64,000 nucleotides of DNA from NCBI GenBank assembly GCA_914767715.1, contig OU612069.1, positions 18,597,387 through 18,661,386 on the forward strand. The letters run 5' to 3'. The DNA is from Membranipora membranacea (lineage: Eukaryota; Bryozoa; Gymnolaemata; Cheilostomatida; Membraniporidae). The notes below the pieces were generated by a model. The model saw only the letters and a list, made by a program, of their open reading frames with translations. It made no database searches and was not told the origin of the DNA. Positions 10,603-25,600 of this stretch are shown here, piece after piece; within the stretch, counting starts at the first letter, position 1; every line of letters begins with the position of its first letter. A program made the position numbers and the translations under genes.

Positions 10603-13600
10603 ATGAGCGTAGATGAGACCACAGAAGTTGTCAGTGCGGCTCAAAAGTCTCTGTAAGTAACAAATAGCTGTATATTGCTGTGTCAAATAGTGATGCAGTC
10701 AGTTTTTATGGCTGATCTCATACGGACACATTCTCAAAATTATAATTGCTTAAAAATCCCCGTTAGACTGAAATCCTTGTTGCAAAGCTCATAAGGAAAA
10801 ATATAAGTTTGAACAACGTCAGCATTTTCGTTATTGTTCTTAGGCAAATCTGCCAACGATGAATGGGATTCTAAGCTGTACTCAGTAAAAAATTTCTCTT
10901 TCCTGTGACTTTTTGTTGTAGACCAAAGATAAAACTCAAAACCTTTTCCTGCAATGTCAAGGACTGTCAAAGCTTCAAGAAAAATGTTGTTGGTAAATAC
11001 AGGAAAAACGGAACTGCTCCAGAATGCAATATTTGTGAGGAATGTATGGTCGAAGTAGACCCAGCAGGTTAGTAAAATGCACCTTAATTTTTATTTACAT
11101 TATACAAATTAGATAATTTTTCCAGTAGAAACCGGTACTTATTAGCCAAAAATTAAACTTATAGTTATAAGCTCATAATCTGTAACTTATCTTACAAGGT
11201 GATATTATTCACCATCACCTAGATCCATCAGTCCAAATGGTCACCACAAGTTTGAGCCATGGTTTGCAAACCAACCAAGGAGTTGAAAGTTGATTAAAGT
11301 GGCGGAGAGGAAACACATGATTGCTTTATGAGTTTAGTTGCCATCTAAGCATCATAATAAATCACTTCCCCTGAGTTGTCTTCATGCTAATTTACATCTT
11401 GAAATTATTGTTAACAGTGAGTAGGAGGATAAAAGAAGTTATGAGCAGCTCAGCTTTAGGTAAAGCTAATAGATTTAGCTGTGTTCAAAGTCTATTTCGA
11501 AGGTCGACACAATGCTTCAATTTACAGGTCTGAGGGTTTGAAGACAAGAACGGGTTAATTTGATGGCATTGAATATTAAAAATCTAAGCATTTTGCTTGT
11601 TTCAGCCGATATAGGCAACTACATAGGATACGGTAAAGAAGAAAACAAAATCGGAAGAACGTCTAGGGGGAATGAAGTGTTTATAGTGACAGAAAAAGGA
11701 ACAGACAGCACATTTGTCATAAAGGTGAGTTATCATTATTTTGATTTATTTGAATTCCGCTTGCTTGAGTTACAGTAATCACAACTAGGTGAAAGCTCTC
11801 TGCCACAGACAAATATATGAGCGCCAGACTATCACAAATATTTGTAGCTCAAAGGCAACTATCAAAAGTTGGAGATACAAAGCACGGGGCTTATTTAATT
11901 TACAAGTCTGCTGTAAAAAGAATTGGCAACCATTCATCATTTAACTTGTACCTGTACCTGCACCTTCCGACTGACAATTTTGGTGTTCTTTCTCAAACTA
12001 CTGCTACTTGTTACTGGATACTATATGGTCGAAAATCAATGAACCAACCAGGGTAAATCAATATACACCAGTGAAACTTACATTTTGGCCAAACTATACA
12101 TATACTCATACATTTACATAAATATATACAACCACATATGCCAAATACTTGAAATGCAATATGTGAGTTACTACTGCATAAGCCTTTTCATGTTGGCCAA
12201 CTTCGACACACCTCAACAGCAGTCCTGAATAATATCATGATATCAACTGGGACTTCTCAAAAAGAAACATATATGTGGTTAAATACTCCGCTGATTGATT
12301 TCGTAAAATTGAAATCACTTTAAAGTAAATATTTGTTTTGTTTTAAAATTCTACATAGGCACGTACCCTAAAAATGTAGGAGTAAGGGGATGCTCAGTTG
12401 GTTTGAGTATCAGTCACTCAACATGTAAGTGTTGAAGGTTGTGGGCTTGAATCTGACTGCCGACTCAGCGCCTACTGGGGTTTGGTTGTTCACCAGATTT
12501 TCTCTGACCTGCTTGCAACAGAAAGCAAACCTGTCCAGAAAGTGCAGTTCCCTCTTACTGCAATAATAACTTTGCAGCCGATCTATCAGAATCGGCTGTG
12601 TGATGTGACCACCTGATTTCAATCAACCAGTTTCAAATCAATGGTGTAATATAAACTCAAATGTCAATGTGAAAGGCTGAGCTCGTAATTGAAAGTCTGA
12701 AGCAGAGAGCTTTTCTGCCTAACTACTCAAAAATCTGTCTACTCAACAAATTTATCTTTTTTGTTTTTACTTGTGGAATGTTTATCGCTAAACACTTTTG
12801 TAGTGAAATAAACAGTAGCTTGGCGTAATTATTTGTGTTGTGCTGATAGCATACCCACGGCTCACTTGACACACAAACAGAAAATCATTATTATTATCAC
12901 TATTCAAAAGAAAACCATTCCATTCCACTCTGATGCCAGCGCATTTCTACATTGGCAGGAAATATTTTGAATCTTTGCTTTAAATATATTCACAGGTTCT
13001 GTCGAAAGCAATTCTTAGCAACACACCACTTAATAAATGAAAACATTTTATTGCCATTTGCAGAAGGATCCACAAACGATGACTGACTGCGAATTTCAAA
13101 TATATTATAGTGAGCGTAGATTTTTCCAAGAAATCAGGGAAAAAAAGAAAAAAAGGGAAGAGGCTGCAAGAATTGACGGCGTATTCAAGATACCTCGAGT
13201 GCCAACGCGAAAGACAGCACAAAATAATATGTACATTCAAGGCAATTTCAGTGCAAAGCAATCAACTTCTAACGCAGAGTCACAATTAGATGGTAGAAAA
13301 AACAATTTTAAAACTGAAACAAAAACAAATTTTATTTCTGAAAGCATGCTGGATGAAGTAAAGAACAAGATCAAGGGTCCTCAGATTGAGAAAAAGACAA
13401 CAAAATCTCAAATCATTACCATCAATGAACAAGCGGTTGAAGATGAAACTCAACTTCCCACTGACACAAAGTTGGTTACCTACCCAAAAAACATTGATGA
13501 TATGGTCCAGGGCTTGACCAAAAAGCGCTCAGGTCATGAACTCAAAAAACAAACTGATGCACAATCAGTCGATCTTATCTTTGATGCGCATCAAGATTCA

Positions 13601-16600
13601 ACAAACAAAAATCAGACGATACAGGTGAAACCACTCAATGCGTCCTACCAACTTGAAATCCATGAAAACAATGAGAAAAAAAGCCCATGTGAACAGAATG
13701 CCTCAATGTCAGTTTCGAAAGGCCTCGACACTAAGAGTAATCCGGTGACATCCAGCAAAGGAACATGTTCATTTGCCTCGAGTCAAACGTCAACGTCAAC
13801 TCATAGCAAAGGAAAGCATAGCAAAATCAGGGAAGAGCAGACCAATAACATAAAGACGGTTCATGAGAATAGCGTCCCCGCCATAGAGGGAAAAAGAGCT
13901 GAGATAGAGACATCCAAATCAAAAGCTGACATGATGGAAGTTTCTCCAGAGAGCAGCTGCACCAAGGATGTCATAACATGCCAAAAAACTGATATTACAG
14001 ATGGATATAAAACCACATGTGATGATGCAGGCTGCGAGCCAAACTGCTCAAAAGAGGAAGGAGTGTCAGCCGATAATGAAGCAAGCAATATTGAGACTGA
14101 TATTGACAATTCATTACTGCAAGTGGCTCATGATGTAACCACGCAGGCCAAGGAAGATAGTGTCCAAAGTATACTGGAACCAGATCAATGTCCTAAACCA
14201 AGTGAAGAGTGTCTTACAGCAGAATTGAAAGACAATCCCACTGAACATGTAACATAATATGACAGAATAGTTCAATGGATGGAGAATGCAGTCATGTTCA
14301 TTGCAATCCATACCATTTTCGCTTGAAATATGACAGTATTTGATTAAATTCAAAAAGCAGAATGCAGTATTGTCACCTTCAACCAATTTCCTTTTCAAAA
14401 GCTGTACATTTTTCTTTGCACTGCACTTAAGTTATTGTTTTTTGATAACACATCAAATATCAATATAAATTAGACCTGAAGAACAACTACAGAAAGGCTA
14501 CTGACTTACTGATGGAAAAAAGCAGGTGTTAACTTTTGATGGCTGAGTTTGGCAGTGATTCAAAGACTGGATAAGAACACAACCGGGAACAAGACAATAT
14601 ATAACCTGTTAACCAAAAAATATAGTCGGCTAGACTCTCTGCAAAGGGAATCTACATGTTTCATTCTTGTCATATCCTTTCTAATATTTATGTTTGCCTG
14701 ATGCAGACATTGGGCAACATGTTGCTGAAGTAGGTATGTACATAGAATCTAAGTTGGTTCGAAGTTTATGCGAGGTGAACATCAGCTAAGAATGATCACT
14801 CAAAAAAAATGTTAGGTTAAATTTTAATTAAAATTTTCATTATTCAATAGAGCTATGAAGAAATAATGTCCGTGATTTGCCTAATGACTCATATGTCCAT
14901 ATGTTCTCTGTTAAGAAATCAGCATGTTGTTTGCATTTACGTCAGAGTTGAGTATATTTGCGTTTTGCCATTGACATGTATGTATGATACAATGGGGTGT
15001 CTTTATTAGAACAACCTTTCTAAATTGCTTGTAATTTAAAATGTACATCAATAACCATAAATCAGAGGTTCCCAAAGTTCAATTTCTTTGGTTTTGTCTA
15101 TAAATGTGGAAAGCTAAAGCTTTTTTATATTCATGTTACTTCAAGATCTTTATCATGGCCAATACCCTACCAAGAAATCTCTGAGTTTTGACCTACTTAT
15201 ATAGACAAAAAAAGGTTCTCCTTTAAGTGATTATCCTCTCACTATCTGGGCTCTGTTTTTTAAGGGTATAGACGTCAACGGGCTACCAGAGGAAAAACGT
15301 AGCAAAAAGTTCCGAGAACGAGATCTCTTTTGTGGACTAAGGCATGAACATATTGTTCTCTTTCATATTTCATTTATGGGTAAGACAAATACGATGAAAA
15401 TGCATCAGATACTTAGCAGTATGCAATGCCACTTGTAGTCATAACGTAACATTAAATAAGCATTATGATTGGAAGTCATGAGATCTATTCAATGAAAATG
15501 AATTCAAAACAGAATGGTGATACATTCTAGGGCTCTTTGCCTAATTTATTTTGATATGTGTAATAACTCATGCTAAAGCAAATAAATTTTAGCATAAAAA
15601 CCATGGAAAATCATTAAGCTAGAATCTGTTGCTAACTCAATGTTGCACAAGGAATTTGAGAATAAATCTGAAATACAGTTAGAATGAGTGGTTTTACTGA
15701 TTGTGCCGCCAATTTTTTTTGCAAGATGTTCTTTGCTTATCATATTAGATTATCATTCAATTCCATTCAATTGAGTTACTGTTGCTTACATCAACTGGGA
15801 TTTTTATTGTAGATTTCGAACACCTATATCTTGTAATGGAATACTGTGATCAAGGAACACTAGAAACATATATACGTGGCAATCAAGATGGACTAGATAA
15901 AAAACAGGTAATCCCTGAATTTGGGTCTATCCAATATGTTGCACGTTTAGTAGTTGGCAAACTCTCCGAGACAAAATTTGGTTTTCCAGTATATTCTCAG
16001 CTGAAAATGCATCTGATAGTCATCTTCCTTGACACAAGTGTTGGGTGTCGCTTAATCCTAATTCACTAGCTTCTTTTCAAGTTTAATGATTTAAAATAAC
16101 ATGTGAGATATGATATCAAACCATGCAAAAAAATAAGAAAATTTTGCAATTGATTTCAATGTCTCTTCTTATAATTTCAAGGTGAAGAGATTTTTCACAG
16201 AGATGTGTAGTGGTGTAGCTTACCTTCACGAAAAGCACATTGTTCACCGAGACTTGAAGCCTGAAAACATGTTCCTAACCGGCCAAAGCCAGACACTCAA
16301 GATTGGGGACTTTGGCTGTGCCGTTCGTCAAAGGTAGAGCTTTATGAACATTTAATGCTGAAGGTTTAAATCTACCCTCACACAGATCACTATCTGCTGT
16401 ATATTTAATTTGTCTACAACAGTTTTGTCTCCGGTATAATGTGGCTGTTGGTAACCTTTGGAATTCCAAGCAAGTGAGCCCACTGGATAGTATTGTAGTC
16501 AGTTGTTCCAATTCAAATATCAATCAGCAGACAAAGTTGAGAGTAAAAAGATTTGGTGGAATACAACAAATAAATATGATAGGTATCAATAACAATGCGT

Positions 16601-19600
16601 TAAACATTCTTCAACTGAATGTACTATACATGGGTAAAGTATTCATAATAACGTCAAATTTGCCACTGAACTAACTGATAACCGATTATCTTTACATCAT
16701 AAGGCAGTAGATGCGTTTGGGTACAGAGCACTGTTATATATTTTTATGAATGAGGAATACCCTGACCCTGAGCAAGGACATGGCTTATCCAGGTATGGCG
16801 GCTGGACAAAATATCTCATCTTTGATTGGCCCACATCAGAATATTTAAAAACTGACCCTTGTTAACTTCTGTCATATAGCTTGCCTGAGTTTTTGAAGGT
16901 TGTTAACGGGGGAGAGGGGGTCATTCAATGCAAAAAAACTTGCATAATTTCTGGCTTTATTTAGATTCTGACACAAAGCTTTGTACTGATGGCATATCGG
17001 CACAAATAGCCACGCTATTTATTTTACCGCTGATTCATATATTCATGTCAACGGTGCAAAGATACCAAATAGCGCTTGGTTCATTTCATTCAACTCCGTG
17101 CAGAACCTAAATAAACATCTAACATTTGTGAGTCAGAGCTATCATCCATCATCCAATACAACATTAAAATAACTTGACCAAGCTTCTTGACAAATTTTAA
17201 CAAGTGGTCGGCTGTTGTATTACTTTCGGACCAATTGAAGAAGGGAAATTGTTGCCAGCAAATCACACATAAATTGCCATACGCTTGTTCAAGGTCAGAG
17301 TCATGAATATATATCAGTGCTTTCGTCACTTTCTGTATGACTGTGAAAACAGATTGAAAATTTTAATTTTCCAATATTCATGCAGGAGTTCAGAGTTTGG
17401 CCTCTCAGATGGTTTTACAAGCACTCATTCGTACATGGCCCCTGAAATAGCTCAAGTGAAACTCAAAAGATACAAGGAAAACAAGGAAGGAAAAGAAATG
17501 GAGGAAGAGTTGTACAGTTTTTCTTGTGATGTATGGTCATTGGGAGTTATACTTTATGAGATGTTGAGTGGACAACTGCCTGTAAGTAAACTGTTCAAGA
17601 ACGATCAATTTTTTTGTGTGTAATTGATACGGATTATGGCAGTCTAGCTCAGCGTGAGCTTCTCAAAAGATACTCATATTTCCATAATGCCATGGTACTG
17701 GCTTTGCAATTTCCTTTGTTGTAATCACGGTATTTCATCTACCCAGCCTACGTTTGTACGTTTCATACATACATACATTAGTTTAATCTTCCTTTCTGAT
17801 CTCCATCTATGCCTGTCTGGTATGTCCCCTGTAACTGTGATTTAAGGTTCAGATAACAAACTTTTTAAAAAATGACAAATATATTTATGGCCCCTTTTTG
17901 TTCAGAAGAGATGAAAATTTTTTTTTCTTCTATGCACTAGGTCTTATTTGACCGCCCTATTTAACGGACCCCCTTAAGCCCGGGTGGCTTGTGCGGGGTA
18001 GTACCCTATACCCTTGCCCGCTGTTGCCGGCTACTCTTTATCGAAGAGGCAGAGGGGATCTTAATACTGCATGCAAGCACACAGTAGACCTCCTGTATGC
18101 ATGGTCCTGATCCGAACAGACCTGGCTAGGATGAATGGCTTGCCAGTGCCAAATCAGAAATGACAGCCGGCGCCGGGAATAGAACCTGGATCATAAGATC
18201 ACAAGTCCATACCCTTAACCGTCAGACCGCTCCTGACTCCTTATGTATCCTTATTTGACCAGGTATGTAAAATACAGTCGCGCACAACATGGTGTTGCTG
18301 ATTTGTCTTGTATGGAACCCTGCTAGGAGACCTTTAAACAGATGATATTCAGCCCTACAGTCAATCAGTGTATTTCCTGATTACTCGACTCAATGAAAAT
18401 TGATTTAGATTTCTCCCTGCGTTTCTATCCCATTTTTATTTTTAACACAAATTGCAGCTGCTGGAAATGACTAGATATTTCTGCTCAGCGCAGTGCTTTG
18501 ATTGAGATTCCTCTGCAGCATGATTAAAGGAGGACAGTTCCAGTACATGCAGTATTTGTAACCTGGTATAATTTAATTTCTGCTTTAATATCCTGGGCTC
18601 CTAGGCACCTTTACAACATCACTCCATTGGCGGTCTCTGTGTTCTCTGTACATCATCCCTATTAATCTTATGCAACCAAGACCAGGAATCAATCTGAGCT
18701 ATTTTTATCACCATATTTGGGAAGACAAAATATAATGTCTGAAGCAAACTGTAGGTCATAGTTAGATTGGTAACCGGAATAATACTCGCAAAATTATGTT
18801 TGTATTTCAGTATCCAGATGGTATGTATACCTGGAGGGACATGACATCTGTGACACATGAACCGATCCCTGGCCTTGAAGAATATTGGGAGACAATGCTC
18901 AATAGAACACTCTCAATAGACCAACGGTATTTCATCATAAATTCATATCACTAAAAGGCACAGAATGATTTTTTACTGTTAAACGATTAACTTTGTCTAA
19001 AAATCAGAGAAAATTAGTTTAACCCTTTTTGTATGGTCTGAGCCTATTTCCGATTTTCAATAATGATAGTTATAGGAAGTATAAGCAATAATATTTAAAA
19101 AATTGAATTATTATTGGATAGAAAGTATAAGCATGTTATGTCTCGACAAAGACCGTTTTCTTTCTATATTGACAGAGAAAGACTGCCTATATTAACATTA
19201 CGCAACATTCTAAAGAAAGATCCATCTGAAGGAGGTAAAAGTTATACTTTACTCACTTACATACTTTACAAAATCGACTGCTACAAGCAGCTCTCCCATA
19301 AGTGACCCACACAATAATGTTCCATAGGATGCTGTGCTTACTAATGCACTCATACTTATGACATGGGACATTTTTTGTACCTCTAACCCTGTTTTTACAG
19401 TCTACTTAGATGACTGTGTCCAAATGAAAAGCTGCAGATCTCTATCTAAATATACACCATAATCATTTACGATGTCATGTTGATACATCTAATTTTGCAT
19501 CACTGTCCTTAAATTATATTTATGAGAAACAGCAACATTTTCACATTGGAAATCTCAAAATAAGTTTGTTTTATTTTGTAGACATGATTTCAGCGGCTGT

Positions 19601-22600
19601 ACCTCGAAAGGTATGTTGAAAACGAGAATGAGTCAGTATCTTCAATTTTCGCCAGTTTTTTCAACATCTGGTGACTCAGTGATCAAGTACATACCCTTCA
19701 TGCCCTAGAAGAGAAAAGTTTTAATTTTTTTTCAATTTAATAAAATTACGTCATCCCAACCAGGCTCATTAACCACTAGCTTATCTATATACCTAACCTA
19801 AAGTCTTCTCAATTAAAAGTTGTTGAGGAAACCGTGTTACTAGATAATAGGATGCCGAATAGTGTCAGATAAAAATCATCACTCACCCCAGCTGAGACAT
19901 CAGGCTGTAATTAGTCCTAAGCTTTGTCTGACAGAAATTTTTAACGATGTCCCTGTGATCACAGTAGAGAAAATGTACTTATTGTGGCCATTAAAAATCC
20001 GAATCAAGCAATATAGATTCATTGGTAGTCAAATTTATCATTGCCATTTATCATTACATGTTGACACTGATGTTATTTTGTTTGTAGCGTAAACGAGATA
20101 GTGATGATGCTGACATCGGACCAATAGAATGGTCACAGCTGACAGCAGGTATATATTCAAGCTAACCTGACTCATATCCCTTATCAATATTTTTCTGTAC
20201 ATGTGGTCCCGTCACGGTTCTACTTTTGATGCATTAAAAACACACAGACTGCGGCAATCACTTCTCGCACTTTTGGTAGCGTTCCGCTCAATGATATACT
20301 GCAAGGTACTATGTGATGTGCGCCCATCTGATGTTCTCAATTGTATAAAATCATTCTATTTCATGAGCAGTAGTTTTGTCTGCACACTCCTGAAGGTGAA
20401 ACCAATAAAAAACGCTACACCAAAATCAAAGGTAAATGCAGTCTGGTAACCCCCTTGTCACACAGCAGCACGCATACCAAAATGATTGTCTTTAGCTAGT
20501 AACTAACACTGCTCAGTGTGGCTAGCAGTGCATTATTGTTTAACCAAGTCCTCCTCTATACTGTAATATAGTCACTAGCGGCCAAGCCACCATAGATACA
20601 CTAGCTGTCATTATTACCCGACATCTACATTACCATTATGGAATTGTAATATGTTTCGGTTCACTTTGACAGTTGAATATTCAGAAAATTCAATGGACAT
20701 CGACGATTGCCAACATGACAGCTACCTGCAGCATACACCAAAGGTAATGAAGAAAACAGATGTAGAAGAAAGGAATACAAACTGAATCTATTCCAAATTT
20801 AATGTGCGTCAAATACAGTGATAGCAATGCCATTAGCCTTGACATTCCAGTGCCTGGAGTTTAGGGTTAGGATGGCTTTTGGTAGATCAATATTTTTACA
20901 CACCATATTTTGCATTTCAGGAATGAGAACTGTTTTTTAATTTGAGAATACCCTCAATTTTTGTTTTCTTGTCATATCATTGTCATTGGTGTCGTTGTAG
21001 CATTATTTTTCAATTATTTGTCATTGTTTTCATTGCTGTGTAATGCTACTGTTTTGAGATTTTCATGCTACATTTTTTTGGGTTGAAATGCTGTGAACAA
21101 CATACTACCGGTGGCTCATAACGGCTGGGTGGTAAAGTTCAAGTCAGACCAATAAACCACTTAACTCATTACTAATGATTAAGTATTTATTTGTATCTTA
21201 ACAAATTCTGGATGCTTGAAGGTTTGAATGTAAAAAATGCTAGATGTGTATGAATAACAAAGCAGACACGAATTGAAGGATGTCACTGATGTCATCGTCG
21301 AAATGACCTCAGAAGTAAGCAATCAAAAAACCACAAATATTCTAGCAAGGGTATTTTTTGCATCACATCGCAGAAATGATTGAAAATTTTATTTTTTGCA
21401 TCTGTGGTAAATTACAAAATTCAGGGTTATTAGGACTTTTCTGATCACTTGTAAACAAGTTCGGAGAGGATACTGGGCAAAAATTAAGCTCCATTGATAG
21501 TGACTAGTTTGCCATTCACAGGTGTTCTGGTAGAGATTACTTCATTCGGGTCAGGAGTACAACCTTGCCATTGATCATTCCAGTAGCAAAGTCGCTACAA
21601 ATTGCAAAGTAAGTAACAATACCCTTTCAAAATTTGAGATGAATTGGCTTGATTAGTAGTAGGGGGTTGCTTGGTTGGAAATTATTCATCTGAATTAAGC
21701 ACAAGCCAAGATGGGGCTCTCTGAAACTCAAATGAATTGACCTCTACTCCAACGAGGCAGCCATGTAATAGTGTTGTTCAGGAATATTGGTCTCTACGTA
21801 TAATCAGCTATACCTTGGAAGAATGTGCAAACAAAATAATTTAAATAATGTTATTTTCAGATGGCAGCATCAAACTATCACAGAAGACCTCTACTACCAG
21901 ATCCTCTGTACGATGGTAAGCAATGGTATTTTTAATCAACTCAACTTTTTGGTTTATAAATTTGGGACCCTTTCAGCTCGGTTGACCTATTTAAGGTAAG
22001 ATACCTACATACTTGCCTAATATAGTGTGTTTCCCTTTTTCAAAGAAAAGGGAGGGGGTAACTCCAATATATGTGAACAAATATTGTAAGGGTTGGCAAT
22101 TGATAAGGATTATTTATATAGACTTGGACAGGTTAAATAACTTGCAAGTGCTACAGTAGATACTTGAGCTTGGATTTTCTGGTCACAAGGCCTTACCCTT
22201 AACTATCAGCCCACTTTTGACTTTTTTTACAAAAAATGTGCTAAAACCTTTTCTAATGAAAATTATGACCTTTGAATAAATGATTACAAAATGCTGCAAA
22301 AGTTCCTCACATACGTGCCAAGTAATTTAAATTCAAGAGTGGAAGATGTCAATTTACAGCCATACTGCACTGTATTGCGGTACTTTGAGGGTGCGAAGTA
22401 TCCGAATACTCCAGCTTGGAGTTTGGAGGGGAGTGCGAACCCCAACAGAGTCTGGAGCGGAGCCTCATCTGATGACGTTCTTAGAGCGTTTCTAGCCACT
22501 AGGAAGGGCTAAAACGAATATTTTACCTCCAATTTGTTAACATGATTGAATATAACAATTCCTTTGTGCTTGGTGCTTGGATAGTTACTTAAAAATTGTG

Positions 22601-25600
22601 GTAGGGGTGTTTTCTCTCAAAGCTGGAGGAAATAGTGAGAATTATAAAATGTGGAAAGTGGGTGTAAAAATCTGAATACTCCCACCTAAATAGGGAGACT
22701 TGGCAAGTATAGTTCCTCATGTTAGGATCATTAGAGTCTCAAAAAATTCTGATGACAATGCTTGGTTCGAAAATCCTGCATTATACACCTGTTCAGCCTT
22801 TTGTACACCTTTCTTCTAGGTCAGTTTTTTAAGTCAGATGATGACTGGTATTTGCAATACACACAATGTATTTTATTTGTTGCCACCTCAATATGTTGTT
22901 GCAGTGGTGGGCATGCTGTGACAAGTTATGTTCCCTTAAGACGATAGGGGACAACTCTGGATTTTGAAGTATTCCATAAGAATGATGTTCGTGGATACTT
23001 TCAAACAGCATAACAGTCACAATCTTGCTATGTATAGTTTTTTTTAATATCAATACACAGAAAACGGACATGATAACAACCAAAATATCCAAAAGGAGCA
23101 TCAAAGTCAATATGCCGAACCAGCTTACAATAATGATGAGCCTTATCTAACAGAGCAGGATCCCGGCCAATGGTGAGTGATAGAGAAACTTATGATGATT
23201 ACTTTACTGTACCTAGCCCAATGCAGTGTATATCTAAATATCAACACTCATCTAGACTGGAACTATCAGATAGCTCCAGTCTAGAGGTATGTAGGTATTT
23301 AAAATCATCAACGAGTAGAAGATTACAGTCACTTGCATAGTTTGATGAAATAATTTATTTCTTTATGACTATACCAATATTTGACAGGGCAGAGGAGCCT
23401 TATCAGCAATACCCTGGAGATGCAAATTTACAGAGTGGCAATGTGAGAGGCTGCTTTGACTCGGTTTACGAAGATTTGGAAGGTAGAACTCTGAGACATG
23501 AGTTTTATTGTGTGGCAATGTTGAACAATGCAGTCATTTTGCATAACAGTCTTTATTTTGGTTGAGCTTTATCAGTATCCTGAAGAAGGACGAGGGTAAA
23601 AACCCAATATACAAAGATTTTGCTACCTTATTTGGATATGATTGAGATTAAGATAAGTATTAGAGCTTGTGTAAAATTGAGTCACAGATTGATTGGGGTT
23701 GTGATGAGATTCTGTGCATTGCTACAAGCCTGATTGGTATTTGTTGGTAGAATCGAATAACCATGGTAAAAATTTATCAATATTTTTCTTATCGACTAAA
23801 ATATCTCTCTCAGCATCAAATCACTTCAAACCTTTTTATTGCAGTACAGTTAACCTTGTCCATTACAATATATTCAAATTAATCGTTCGTAAGGGTGTCT
23901 GTTTTTTCAATATTTTCAGCACGGTCCCAACTAGGACTTTCGGCGAAGTGTGAGCTACAGCGCTATTTTAGGGGGCATTGCCTGGGCCATGGAGCATTTG
24001 GGAATGTGTATCTGGTCACAGAGAAAACAACAAGGAAGAAATATGCAATGAAGGTGAGACAAAATATGTTTCACCTGTAGAATTTCGTTTTAGACTAGCT
24101 GTTTTCAATGTTAAGAGATTTGCAAAATCTCATAATTGCCTTCTTCCGGTACGAGGAGTTTCATGTTGTTGGTCAATTTTTACATTCACATGATACTGGG
24201 TAACACAAACATCTCAAAAGGAAAATTGATATGTTATATTGAATCATCATGTACCTGGACACATAGAAACTGTTGTGCCATATTAAACATACGACTGGAT
24301 GGTTGTCCTGGAACATGTAGTTGTCGCGTTACCTTCTTGGGCAGATCATTTCCATGATGACATTATAAACAAAACAATCTTAGAGCACGCTTTCTTGTCG
24401 AAGTGGCACTGTATATTTGTGTTGTCAAAATTTAAATGTGCTCTGATTGATCAAAACATCTTTGTTATGTTCTTTTGCTTAGGAGGTGAAGTTGGATAAC
24501 TATGACAGAAACAGTGGAACAGGCTCGAGGATGGAATCCATTCTGAGAGAGATGCAAATAGCATCAGAACTCAAGCATCCAAAGATTGTTGACTACAAAG
24601 AGAGCTTTAAAGGTTTGTTCTTTATTTTAAAATTTTGAATACTCTTTATAGGGGATTTTGTCCATGTATGGAGGGTCTTTCTAACCAAGTTATCTCCAGG
24701 TGAAGAATTATTGTTATTTTATTGAGAATTTTTGCTTTTGAGCTTTGGTCTATAATTGTTGATAATAGTTCAAGAAAAAAAACATTGTAAGTTGAGGGAT
24801 TCAAATCTAACCAGTGTACAATACTGCAATGAGTCAAACGAATTTTCCAGTCCCATATCAATCCTTGATCCTGTCTAGTGCGGTATCACTGTATAGCACT
24901 ACTCTAAGTGATTTTACCAATGTCCACTATTACACAATAATGATGATGTTCAATTTGGGCTAAACAGCTGGCTTCCTTGCATCAAAGACAACTCACACAA
25001 TCAACACAGTAATAATTATAGAGGAATCAAAAGTAAAAGTACCTAACCACACCACATAAGAGTGACTGCTGCATCTTATCTCCATTGTGTAATTCTTCAA
25101 TGGATAACGACTCTCAAACTATAAAGGAAATATAGGTGGCTAACCGGTTAAAAATATTTTATTTTCTGAGTGTAGAACATTATCACGCTGCATTTATCAA
25201 CTTTTTTTTTCTTGTTAGTTAATAATCTCATGATGCATCTGGTTATGGAGTACTGTGAATGTGGTACGCTGAAAGCGTGGATGGAAGAACAGCACAGCAA
25301 AGACTCATTCATACATGAATTATTGGTAAGGCAGCTATTGTACTCACATTCAATAAGCAATTAGGAATAATGTTTAGTATCATCATCGCTTGAATCCTGA
25401 AGCCATAAAATTTGTATCGGATTCTTAGCTGAACACTGCCCGTTGCCCTGCCATATGAGATGCAATGGAAATCAGAATCGTCCTTAGACCGAGACCTAGT
25501 CGATGGCAAACAAATTTCAAATCATGTGATGTCCTTTGAATATTTGTCATATTGATATCACCGTGGCGGGCGACTGATAAATCATAAATATAATATCAAT

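Larger units (their letters stand above)
11606..19234 (+). other. Kinase domain 1 of the double-kinase gene (7 exons)
   Basis: The glycine loop reads [13 protein letters not shown] (residues about 82-94): the second glycine is Thr and there is one extra residue before the valine, so the loop is atypical. The beta3 lysine is K105 in TFVIK, exactly at an exon end. An RERD segment of helix C follows, then LVMEYC in the hinge. The catalytic loop HRDLKPEN has D199 and N204, with DFG at 218-220, MAPE in the activation segment and [12 protein letters not shown] in helix F. All residues needed for phosphotransfer are present despite the odd loop, so an active kinase is more likely than a pseudokinase. 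Confidence 0.85.
19582..23482 (+). other. Linker exons between the two kinase domains
   Basis: Six short exons (19582-19610, 20088-20148, 20673-20743, 21861-21915, 23061-23172, 23388-23482) encode residues 350-490. The segment is hydrophilic, rich in Asp, Glu, Asn, Gln and Tyr (for example [15 protein letters not shown] and EPYQQYPGD), and probably disordered. It has no recognisable domain, and the basic RKRDS could be a localisation or phosphorylation site. An additional in-frame optional exon ending at a donor near 20431 is conceivable, but I did not include it. Confidence 0.7.

Noticed and set aside
16360-16530. Possible SINE fragment in an intron of kinase 1
   Set aside because: Weak resemblance to the 12.4-kb SINE body only; no box A/B pair.
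20360-20431. Extra in-frame exon of the kinase gene ending at AAG/GTAAATG
   Set aside because: A donor is present but the acceptor is weak and the exon chain is complete without it.
24640-24860. Possible SINE with a box B-like GATTTGAATCC on the minus strand
   Set aside because: No convincing box A at the right distance and no flanking duplication.
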